Assembly (NCBI GenBank): GCA_023434535.1
Contig: JAEYSR010000012.1
Location: forward strand, 1-11,349
Origin: Actinomycetes bacterium
Lineage (GTDB): Bacteria > Actinomycetota > Acidimicrobiia > Acidimicrobiales > Microtrichaceae
DNA length: 11,349 nucleotides
Reading direction: 5' to 3'
Shown here: positions 1 to 5,358 of the stretch, piece by piece
Layout: each line of letters starts with the position of its first letter
Position numbering within the stretch: the stretch's first letter is position 1
Made by a program: the position numbers and the translations under genes
The notes under the pieces: generated by a model
The model's database searches: none
Seen by the model: the letters and a program-made list of their open reading frames with translations, nothing else
What the model was told of the DNA's origin: nothing

Positions 1-183
1 GCCACCTCCGTCTACTTCGGATCGCTGCGATCGGCGACCACCCCGGTGGTGGTGTCCGACACCCAGATCACCGTGCAGAGCGCGGGACCGGTGATGACGG
101 CCGGCACCGTGGACGTGACGGTCACGACCCCGGGTGGCACCAGCGCGACGTCGGTCGCCTCCCGGTTCACCTACGTGTCCTGA
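1..183 (+). CDS. C-terminal end of an IPT/TIG-domain surface protein (partial)
   Basis: Frame 1 is open from the first base to a TGA at 181-183, giving the last 60 residues of a protein that begins outside the window. The stretch alternates beta-strand-like segments rich in Val and Thr and ends with a VDVTVTTPGGTSATS core followed by RFTYVS. A Gly/Val-rich strand, then TPGGTS, then F-x-Y at the end is the typical last strand pair of an IPT/TIG immunoglobulin-like fold. Such domains usually occur in tandem in secreted or cell-wall proteins. No membrane anchor or sorting signal follows, so this copy is the true C-terminus. The rest of the protein, and therefore its role, cannot be seen. Confidence is high that it is coding, moderate for the domain. 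Confidence 0.75.
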   Translation, partial: ATSVYFGSLRSATTPVVVSDTQITVQSAGPVMTAGTVDVTVTTPGGTSATSVASRFTYVS

Positions 184-226
184 CGTCGTGGCGACGCGTC
201 CGTCGGCCGCAGTGCGGCGCGGACGG

Positions 227-232
227 TAGGTT
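227..232 (+). promoter_or_regulatory. Candidate -10 element (TAGGTT) for leaderless cinA mRNA
   Basis: TAGGTT fits the actinobacterial TAnnnT pattern and ends 7 bases before the cinA ATG at 240, so transcription would start at or next to the start codon. No good Shine-Dalgarno sequence precedes the ATG, which agrees with a leaderless message. No clear -35 hexamer is visible. It is an inference from spacing, supported by the same arrangement at miaB. Confidence 0.4.
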
Positions 233-239
233 CCCCGCC

Positions 240-1547
240 ATGCGCGTCGAGGTGGTGGCCGTCGGGACCGAGCTGCTGCTCGGTCAGATCGTGGATTCGA
301 ACTCGAGCTGGATCGGGGAGCAGCTCGCACTGGCGGGGCTGGACTCGTACTTCCAGACCAAGGTCGGCGACAACCTCGGTCGCATCGTCGACGTGATCGA
401 GCTCGCCCTGTCGCGCAGCGACGCCGTCATCTGCACCGGCGGCCTCGGCCCGACGCAGGACGACCTGACCCGGGAGGCGATCGCCGCGGTCATGGGCGTG
501 GAGCTCGAGGAGTCGGAGGAGGCGGCCGAGCGGATCATCGCCATGTTCGGCGGCCGGGGCCGGCGGATGCCCATGAACAACCTCCGCCAGGCCATGAAGC
601 CGGTGGGCGCCGAGTTCATCCCGCAGCAGCCCGGGACGGCTCCGGGCCTGGTCTGCCCGCTGACCCGGCCGGATCCGGCCACGGGCGAGCCGACGGACAA
701 GGTCATCTACGCGGTTCCCGGCGTGCCGTGGGAGATGAAGGAGATGGTCGCCGGCACCGTGCTCCCCGACCTGCAGCGACGGGCCGGCATCACCTCGGTG
801 ATCGCGAGCCGCACCCTGCGGACCTGGGGCGAGTCCGAGTCCGGCCTCGCGGAGATCCTGGCCGACCGGCTCACCGAGCTCGACCGGTTGGCGGAGTCGG
901 GTCAGGCGACCGCGACGATCGCGTTCCTCGCGTCCGGGATGGAGGGCCTGAAGGTCCGCCTCACCGCCAAGGCCGACACCGCGGACGCGGTGGCCGACAT
1001 CCTCCGCATGGAGGAGGAGCTGGTCCGCGGGATCCTCGGCGGCGTGGTCTTCGGCGTCGACGACGACACGATGGAGTCCGTCGTCCTCGACCTGCTGCGC
1101 GAGCGGGGGATGACCCTCGGCGTCGCGGAGTCGCTCACCGGCGGGATGATCGGGTCCCGGATCTGCGACGTCGCGGGCGCCAGCGACGTCTTCCGCGGCT
1201 CGATCGTGTCCTACGCGTCGGACGTGAAGTTCGACCTGCTCGGCGTCCCCGAAGGTCCGGTCGTGACCGAGGAGGCGGCTGTCGCCATGGCGCTGGGTGC
1301 CCGTCGGGTTCTCGGCACCGATGTCGGGATCGCGGCCACGGGCGTCGCCGGTCCCGACGAGCAGGAGGGGCGACCTGCCGGCACGGTGTGCATGGCGATC
1401 GCCGTGGGGGAGCCCGGCAGCGCCGGTGGCGGCGATCCCGTCGTGGCGTCGATCGAGGTCCGGCTGCCGGGGCGACGGCGTCAGGTCCGGGAGTTCACGG
1501 TCATCTCGCTGCTCGGCCTCCTGCGACGGCACCTGGTCGAGAGGTAG
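240..1547 (+). CDS. cinA: CinA: competence/damage-inducible protein with NMN deamidase (PncC) domain
   Basis: 435 residues, the usual full CinA length. The N-terminal MoaB/MogA-like (COG1058) domain spans about 1-170, with VGTELLLGQIVDSN at 8-21, CTGGLGPTQDD at 65-75, and PGVPWEM at 160-166. The C-terminal PncC domain (about 277-435) has AESLTGG at 296-302 and ATGVAGPD at 366-373. PncC hydrolyses nicotinamide mononucleotide to nicotinate mononucleotide in the cytoplasmic pyridine nucleotide cycle; the MoaB-like half is linked to ADP-ribose or NMN pyrophosphatase activity in some homologues. The AES-C-TGG cysteine common in the family is Leu299 here, which also occurs in homologues. ATG 240 is chosen because homology starts at once (MRVEVVAVGTE). 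cinA sits next to recA in many bacteria, but here 232 bases and a separate promoter intervene. Confidence 0.95.
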   Translation: MRVEVVAVGTELLLGQIVDSNSSWIGEQLALAGLDSYFQTKVGDNLGRIVDVIELALSRSDAVICTGGLGPTQDDLTREAIAAVMGVELEESEEAAERIIAMFGGRGRRMPMNNLRQAMKPVGAEFIPQQPGTAPGLVCPLTRPDPATGEPTDKVIYAVPGVPWEMKEMVAGTVLPDLQRRAGITSVIASRTLRTWGESESGLAEILADRLTELDRLAESGQATATIAFLASGMEGLKVRLTAKADTADAVADILRMEEELVRGILGGVVFGVDDDTMESVVLDLLRERGMTLGVAESLTGGMIGSRICDVAGASDVFRGSIVSYASDVKFDLLGVPEGPVVTEEAAVAMALGARRVLGTDVGIAATGVAGPDEQEGRPAGTVCMAIAVGEPGSAGGGDPVVASIEVRLPGRRRQVREFTVISLLGLLRRHLVER

Positions 1548-1558
1548 CGCGCTCGCTC

Positions 1559-1589
1559 CTCGGACGGCCGGCCGGGGCTGGCGTCCGGG
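1559..1589 (+). terminator. Possible factor-independent terminator after cinA
   Basis: Bases 1559-1566 (CTCGGACG) pair with 1582-1589 (CGTCCGGG) in an 8-bp stem with one G-U, around a 15-base GC-rich loop. It starts 12 bases after the cinA stop and lies before the recA promoter. There is no U-tract, only a short ATTTG further on, as often in high-GC actinobacteria. It may simply be GC-rich chance pairing. Confidence 0.35.
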
Positions 1590-1619
1590 AACCGATCCCC
1601 GATTTGTCGTCGGAAATGC

Positions 1620-1649
1620 TTGAGTCGAACACTCGTTCGTAACTACGCT
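1620..1649 (+). promoter_or_regulatory. recA promoter (-35 TTGAGT, -10 TACGCT)
   Basis: TTGAGT at 1620-1625 and TACGCT at 1644-1649 are separated by 18 bases and match a housekeeping actinobacterial promoter (TTGAnn, TAnnnT). The LexA operator lies across the -35 end and the spacer, the right place to block RNA polymerase. The predicted start is about 1656, giving a leader of about 124 bases before the recA GTG at 1780. Confidence 0.65.
1625..1640 (+). promoter_or_regulatory. LexA operator (SOS box) of recA
   Basis: TCGAACACTCGTTCGT matches the mycobacterial/actinobacterial SOS box TCGAAC-N4-GTTCGA at 11 of 12 defined positions; only the last base differs. The inner CGAAC-N4-GTTCG palindrome (1626-1639) is perfect. 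Its position inside the recA promoter and 140 bases upstream of recA makes the assignment strong. It predicts LexA repression and DNA-damage induction; lexA itself is not in the window. Confidence 0.88.
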
Positions 1650-1655
1650 CCTGTG

Positions 1656-1709
1656 GTGCCGGGCAGGGAGACTGTCAGACCCCCTCGGTACGGTCAGCCC
1701 ATCAACTGA
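1656..1709 (+). CDS. Possible leaderless leader peptide (uORF) upstream of recA
   Basis: A GTG at 1656 lies 6 bases after the recA -10 hexamer, exactly where the transcript should begin, so the recA mRNA could start with this codon. It opens a 17-codon frame, MPGRETVRPPRYGQPIN, ending at TGA 1707-1709. A second in-frame GTG is at 1653. The stop falls inside the 3' arm of the leader hairpin at 1684-1720. Leaderless short ORFs are common in actinobacteria. Against it: the frame is short enough to arise by chance and the transcription start is predicted, not measured. Confidence 0.3.
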   Translation: MPGRETVRPPRYGQPIN

Positions 1710-1720
1710 TCGGTGCCGAG
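1684..1720 (+). other. Hairpin in the recA 5' leader
   Basis: CTCGGTAC (1684-1691) pairs with GTGCCGAG (1713-1720), 8 bp with one G-U. After a small internal loop, GTCAG (1693-1697) pairs with CTGAT (1706-1710), leaving an 8-base apical loop. A second short hairpin, CGGCGG/CCGCCG with a 4-base loop, lies at 1744-1759, just before the recA ribosome-binding site AAGGGA (1766-1771). No known riboswitch is recognised. Confidence 0.4.
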
Positions 1721-1779
1721 CAACGGCCCCCGAACCACCGACCCGGCGGCCCTCCGCCGAGCACGAAGGGAACAGGAAC

Positions 1780-2838
1780 GTGGAGCGAGAGAAGGCACTC
1801 GAGATGGCCCTCGGCCAGATCGAGAAGCAGTACGGCAAGGGCTCGGTCATGAAGATGAGCGACAAGGGCTCGATGGCCGTGGAGTCCGTGCCCACCGGCG
1901 CCCTGGCGCTGGACATCGCGCTCGGGATCGGCGGCCTGCCGCGTGGGCGCGTGGTGGAGATCTACGGCCCGGAGTCGTCGGGCAAGTCCACGCTCGCCAT
2001 GCACGTCGTGGCCGAGGCCCAGCGCAACGGGGGCATCTGCGCCTACGTGGACGCCGAGCACGCCATGGATCCCGTCTACGCCTCCAAGATCGGGGTGGAC
2101 GTGGACGAGCTGCTCATCTCCCAGCCCGACACGGGGGAGCAGGCGTTGGAGATCTCCGACATGCTCATCCGCTCCGGCGCCATCGACGTGCTGGTCGTGG
2201 ACTCGGTGGCGGCCCTGACGCCCCGGGCGGAGATCGAGGGCGAGATGGGCGACAGCCACGTCGGCCTCCAGGCCCGCCTCATGTCCCAGGCGCTGCGCAA
2301 GCTGACCGCCAACCTGAACAAGACCCAGACCATCTGCATCTTCATCAACCAGCTGCGGGAGAAGATCGGCGTGATGTTCGGGTCGCCGGAGACCACTCCG
2401 GGTGGTCGGGCGCTCAAGTTCTACTCGTCGGTCCGCCTGGACATCCGGCGCATCGAGGCCATCAAGGACGGCGTCGAGGTCGTCGGCAACCGCACCCGGG
2501 TGAAGGTCGTCAAGAACAAGGTGGCGCCGCCGTTCCGCCAGGCCGAGTTCGACATCATGTACGGCCGGGGCATCAGCCGGGAGGGCTCGCTGCTCGACAT
2601 CGGCGTCGAGCACGACATCGTCAAGAAGTCGGGTGCCTGGTACACCTACGAGGGCGAGCAGCTCGGCCAGGGGCGGGAGAACGCCAAGTCGTTCCTCACC
2701 GATCACCCCGAGGTCATGGTGGAGATCCAGGATCGCGTGCTCCGTGCCGTCGGCATCGGGCAGGGCGAGTCGGAGGAGTCGGTCGACCTCTCCGATTACG
2801 TGGTCGATCCGGACGATCTCCCCATCTCCCTGGACTGA
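1780..2838 (+). CDS. recA: RecA recombinase
   Basis: 352 residues, standard RecA length, with no intein. RecA forms ATP-dependent filaments on single-stranded DNA, carries out strand exchange and promotes LexA self-cleavage. Walker A is GPESSGKST at 63-71, the catalytic Glu is in DAEHAMDP (E93), and Walker B is DVLVVDS at 136-142. Loop L2 and the family signature run through about 195-220 (ALKFYSSVRL at 211-220). The C-terminal tail (from about 328) is acidic, as in other RecAs, where it tunes activity. The GTG at 1780 is supported by AAGGGA at 1766-1771, 8 bases upstream, and by homology starting at residue 1. The gene has its own SOS promoter. Unlike many actinobacteria, recX does not follow; the next gene is convergent. 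The stop codon lies within a 16-bp palindrome. Confidence 0.98.
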   Translation: MEREKALEMALGQIEKQYGKGSVMKMSDKGSMAVESVPTGALALDIALGIGGLPRGRVVEIYGPESSGKSTLAMHVVAEAQRNGGICAYVDAEHAMDPVYASKIGVDVDELLISQPDTGEQALEISDMLIRSGAIDVLVVDSVAALTPRAEIEGEMGDSHVGLQARLMSQALRKLTANLNKTQTICIFINQLREKIGVMFGSPETTPGGRALKFYSSVRLDIRRIEAIKDGVEVVGNRTRVKVVKNKVAPPFRQAEFDIMYGRGISREGSLLDIGVEHDIVKKSGAWYTYEGEQLGQGRENAKSFLTDHPEVMVEIQDRVLRAVGIGQGESEESVDLSDYVVDPDDLPISLD

Positions 2839-2877
2839 TCAGTCCACCGGGGCGCCTGTGTGCCTGCGGGCGCCCCG
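2831..2877 (+). terminator. Tandem hairpin terminator of recA
   Basis: A perfect 16-bp palindrome, TGGACTGATCAGTCCA (2831-2846), contains the recA stop codon. One base later a 9-bp GC stem follows: CGGGGCGCC (2848-2856) pairs with GGCGCCCCG (2869-2877), and U-G/G-C/U-G pairs can extend it inward. No U-tract follows, as is common for high-GC actinobacterial terminators. Position right after the gene supports a terminator or 3'-end stabiliser. Confidence 0.6.
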
Positions 2878-2911
2878 CATCAGCTGATCCTCGTTCCACC
2901 GGTCCGGGCCG

Positions 2912-2935
2912 GCGGCGCTGCTTCCCCAGCGCCGC
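2912..2935. repeat. Inverted repeat, 9-bp perfect stem
   Basis: GCGGCGCTG (2912-2920) and CAGCGCCGC (2927-2935) are exact reverse complements around a 6-base loop. It could be a second-line recA terminator or part of a longer structured element. Confidence 0.55.
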
Positions 2936-2968
2936 ACTGGGTCGAGCGCGAGTCCCCAGGATCGATGC

Positions 2969-3013
2969 GACCCGTCGCGTGCCCTCCCCCCAGGAAGGTG
3001 CACGCGGCGGGTC
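2969..3013. repeat. Inverted repeat, 14-bp stem with one G-U
   Basis: Bases 2969-2982 (GACCCGTCGCGTGC) are complementary to 3000-3013 (GCACGCGGCGGGTC) except for one T opposite G, which still pairs in RNA. The 17-base loop holds a further CCT/AGG pairing next to a bulged T. The stem is too long to dismiss easily as GC chance. Its role is unknown. Confidence 0.55.
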
Positions 3014-3060
3014 CGTCGCGTCCGGGCCCGGCGCACGACGCCGATGGGTGTTGCCGGCAC

Positions 3061-3109
3061 CGAACTTGGGGGAATCCGACCTCGTACACGTCGGATTCCC
3101 CCGAGTTCG
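3061..3109. terminator. 20-bp hairpin, likely bidirectional terminator
   Basis: Bases 3061-3080 and 3090-3109 form a 20-bp stem with a single T-G wobble (3067 with 3103) and a 9-base loop. It lies between the converging recA and minus-strand membrane gene, 67 bases beyond the stop of the latter, so it could end transcription from both sides. Neither flank has a U-tract, so it would be of the U-less type. It could instead be a copy of a dispersed palindromic repeat; only one copy is present in this window. Confidence 0.6.
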
Positions 3110-3176
3110 AGCGAGGGATCGTGCGGCGCTCGACCTTGGGCATGAGCGACCACTGGTTGGTCCGTCGTGCCCGAGT

Positions 3177-3863
3177 TCAGGACGGCTCCGGTTCCATGTC
3201 GACGGTCGGATCGGTCGGGCGCAACAGGTGCAGCGCGAGGGCGAGGAGGCCGAACGTCGTGAGCGTCGCGACGGCGGTGATCACCGCGTGGCGCTGCAAC
3301 GTGGCGGCACCGACCTCGGCCCCGCCGACCAGGACGAAGCGGACGTCGTCGACCCGCTCGTCGAACAGCCAACCGAGGCCCCTGTAGCGAGCGGTCTGGG
3401 AGCCGTCCATGACGGCCCACATCGCCACCTGGTCCCACGTGAGCGTCCCGGCGGTCGCACCGGTGATGCCCGACGCAGCGACGGCGCCCAGGGCGCTGAC
3501 CGCTGCGACGATCGACCGTCGTCGGCGCCTTCGGTCGGCCCGGGCCCGGGCGGACCTGATGGCGGCCCACACGGCGATGGCCAGGGCCACGGTGCCGGTC
3601 GCCGACAACGCGATCCACCAGCCGTCGACCGCCCGGACGGCGCCGACGGAAGGGTCGCAGACGCGATCGAGGTCCGGACCGCACATCGCCCGGGCCATCG
3701 TCGGCAGGTACTCGTTCCACACGACGAAGGCCGCCACGGCGGTCGCGGTGGCCAGGGCCACCACGACGATCGAGGCCGCGACCCAGATCCACTCGACGAC
3801 TCGCTCCCGGGACGAGCGGGTCGAGGGCGCGTCGGACCGGTCGACTTCGGAGGCCTCACCCAC
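3177..3863 (-). CDS. Four-helix membrane protein of unknown function
   Basis: 228 residues from GTG 3863. I recognise no family. Four hydrophobic segments are clear at about 24-49, 81-103, 117-140 and 189-214, so it should be an inner-membrane protein with both ends inside. A Cys pair, C61 and C69 in MCGPDLDRVCDP, falls in the first outside loop and could form a disulfide. The helix 2-3 loop has six consecutive Arg (111-116), fitting a cytoplasmic loop. A longer start at GTG 3908 (243 residues) would overlap the miaB coding region by 26 bases; GTG 3863 removes the overlap, still precedes the first helix, and lies 8 bases after a TAGCGT -10 candidate, so I prefer it. It is divergent from miaB and convergent with recA. 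Strong hydrophobic periodicity makes coding likely. Confidence 0.75.
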   Translation of the reverse strand: MGEASEVDRSDAPSTRSSRERVVEWIWVAASIVVVALATATAVAAFVVWNEYLPTMARAMCGPDLDRVCDPSVGAVRAVDGWWIALSATGTVALAIAVWAAIRSARARADRRRRRRSIVAAVSALGAVAASGITGATAGTLTWDQVAMWAVMDGSQTARYRGLGWLFDERVDDVRFVLVGGAEVGAATLQRHAVITAVATLTTFGLLALALHLLRPTDPTVDMEPEPS

Positions 3864-3870
3864 GGGGCCG

Positions 3871-3877
3871 TACGCTA
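3871..3877. promoter_or_regulatory. Overlapping bidirectional -10 element (TACGCTA)
   Basis: On the plus strand TACGCT (3871-3876) ends 6 bases before the miaB GTG at 3883. On the minus strand TAGCGT (3877-3872) ends 8 bases before the membrane-gene GTG at 3863. Both fit TAnnnT and share six base pairs. Each would give an mRNA starting at or near its start codon, which agrees with the lack of a good Shine-Dalgarno sequence on either side. No clear -35 is seen in either direction. Confidence 0.45.
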
Positions 3878-3882
3878 GCGAG

Positions 3883-5358
3883 GTGACCAAGCGGTACCTG
3901 GTGCGCACCTTCGGGTGCCAGATGAACGAGCACGACTCCGAGCGGCTGGCCGGCCTGCTGGAGGCCGACGGCTACGTGCCGGCGGCCGGCGTCGAGGACG
4001 CGGATGTCGTGGTGCTCAACACGTGCTGCATCCGGGAGAACGCCGACAACAAGCTGTACGGGACCCTCGGCCACCTGAAGTCCGAGAAGGACCGTCGGCC
4101 CGACATGGAGATCATGGTCGCCGGGTGCCTCTCCCAGAAGGACGGCGAGGGCGTGGCGGAGCGGGCGCCGTACGTCGACGTCGTGCTCGGCACCCACAAC
4201 GTGCACCGGGCCGTCGAGCTGCTGCACGAGCACCAGTCCAGCGGGGCATCGGTCACCGAGATCCTGGCGGAGACCGTGGCGGAGGACCACGAGCTGTTCC
4301 CGTCCGCGCTCCCGGTCGTCCGGGAGTCGGGTCACTCCGCCTGGGTCACCATCCAGATCGGTTGCGACAACAGCTGCGCGTTCTGCATCGTCCCCGCGGT
4401 CCGGGGGCCGGAGATCAGCCGGGCGTTCGGCGACGTGGTCGCCGAGGTGGAGCGGGCGGCGGCGGACGGCGTCACCCAGGTGACCCTTCTCGGCCAGAAC
4501 GTGAACTCCTACGGTCGCGACCTGACGCTCCGGCTCCGCAACGGATCCTCGGAGTCGCCGGTGCAGCTGGATCCGTCGCACCTGGCGGGTGAGTCGTGGG
4601 CAGCCGCCGACCAGCCTCGGGCCCGGCCGCTGTTCGCCGACCTCCTCCGGGCCGCCGGGGCCGTCGACGGGATCCGCCGGATCCGGTACACGAGTCCCCA
4701 CCCCAAGGACCTCCGACCCGAGACCATCGTGGCGATGGCCGAGGTGGACAGCGTCTGCGAGCACCTGCACCTTCCGCTGCAGTCGGGCAGCGACGCCGTG
4801 CTCGCCGCCATGCACCGGGGCTACACCGCCGATCGCTACCTGGAACGCCTGGCGGCGGCTCGGGCCGGCATCGACGACCTCGCCGTCACGACCGACATCA
4901 TCGTCGGCTTCCCCGGCGAGACCGACGCCGACTTCGCCGCCACCCTGGAGGTGGCGGCCGAGGCCCGCTACGACAACGCGTTCACGTTCGTGTACTCGCC
5001 CCGACCCGGGACCGAGGCGGCGGAGCTCGGGGGTGCGGTTCCCCACGAGGTCGCCGTCGAGCGCATGGCCCGCCTCCGCACCGTGGTGGAGCGGACGTCG
5101 CGGCTCGGCCACGAGGCCCGACTCGGGATGACCGAGGAGGTCCTGGTCGAGGGCCCGAGTCGTCGTGATCCCAGCCGGCTGAGCGGTCGGACCCGTCACA
5201 ACCGGCTCGTCCACTTCCCGTCGGATCGGCCCCTGCGCTCCGGCACCTACGCCCACGTGCTGGTCACCGGCGCGTCCACCACGAACCTCACCGGCGAGTT
5301 GGTCGAGGTGATCGCCGAGCCGACGCACCGCCGGCGCATCCCGGTGAGCGCTGCGTGA
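3883..5358 (+). CDS. miaB: MiaB: tRNA-2-methylthio-N6-dimethylallyladenosine synthase
   Basis: 491 residues. MiaB is a radical-SAM methylthiotransferase that adds a methylthio group to i6A37 of tRNA. The N-terminal UPF0004 domain has the three cluster-binding cysteines at C12 (FGCQMNEHDSE), C48 (NTCCIREN) and C82 (VAGCLSQ). The radical-SAM cluster motif is CDNSCAFC with C161, C165 and C168. LGQNVNSYG is at 203-211. A C-terminal TRAM domain follows from about residue 425 (EEVLVEGPS). The open frame extends upstream to 3409, but that part is antisense to the membrane gene; GTG 3883 is where homology begins. Residues about 215-248 form an extra polar loop between NSYGRDL and the LFADLLRA helix, longer than in typical MiaB. 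This is the first gene of an overlapping run that also contains miaA, the preceding enzyme of the same modification. Confidence 0.95.
   Translation: MTKRYLVRTFGCQMNEHDSERLAGLLEADGYVPAAGVEDADVVVLNTCCIRENADNKLYGTLGHLKSEKDRRPDMEIMVAGCLSQKDGEGVAERAPYVDVVLGTHNVHRAVELLHEHQSSGASVTEILAETVAEDHELFPSALPVVRESGHSAWVTIQIGCDNSCAFCIVPAVRGPEISRAFGDVVAEVERAAADGVTQVTLLGQNVNSYGRDLTLRLRNGSSESPVQLDPSHLAGESWAAADQPRARPLFADLLRAAGAVDGIRRIRYTSPHPKDLRPETIVAMAEVDSVCEHLHLPLQSGSDAVLAAMHRGYTADRYLERLAAARAGIDDLAVTTDIIVGFPGETDADFAATLEVAAEARYDNAFTFVYSPRPGTEAAELGGAVPHEVAVERMARLRTVVERTSRLGHEARLGMTEEVLVEGPSRRDPSRLSGRTRHNRLVHFPSDRPLRSGTYAHVLVTGASTTNLTGELVEVIAEPTHRRRIPVSAA

Larger units (their letters stand above)
2839..3176. other. 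Hairpin-rich intergenic region between convergent genes
   Basis: 338 bases separate the stop of recA from the stop of the minus-strand membrane gene. I see no convincing gene: the open frames on both strands have no plausible ribosome-binding site, no recognisable domain, and a composition expected from random GC-rich sequence. The region instead holds at least four inverted repeats, listed separately at 2848-2877, 2912-2935, 2969-3013 and 3061-3109, plus short palindromes at 2879-2888 and 3022-3031. No tRNA-like cloverleaf was found. Confidence 0.6.

Noticed and set aside
171..1916. 581-residue minus-strand open frame across cinA
   Set aside because: It is antisense to cinA, whose motifs are unmistakable. 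Its sequence is Arg/Gly/Asp-rich with no domain, as expected from the reverse strand of GC-rich coding DNA.
1780..2838. Intein in recA
   Set aside because: Some actinobacterial recA genes carry one, but here the coding sequence is continuous at normal length.
2880..3143. 87-residue minus-strand frame in the gap after recA
   Set aside because: It runs through the hairpins, has no ribosome-binding site or recognisable domain, and its coding pattern is not distinct from background.
3409..3882. Upstream extension of the miaB reading frame
   Set aside because: This part is antisense to the membrane gene, shows no MiaB homology, and the family's N-terminus (KRYLVRTFGCQMN) begins right after GTG 3883.
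3856..5328. 490-residue minus-strand frame opposite miaB
   Set aside because: Antisense shadow of miaB with His/Arg/Gly-biased composition and no motif.
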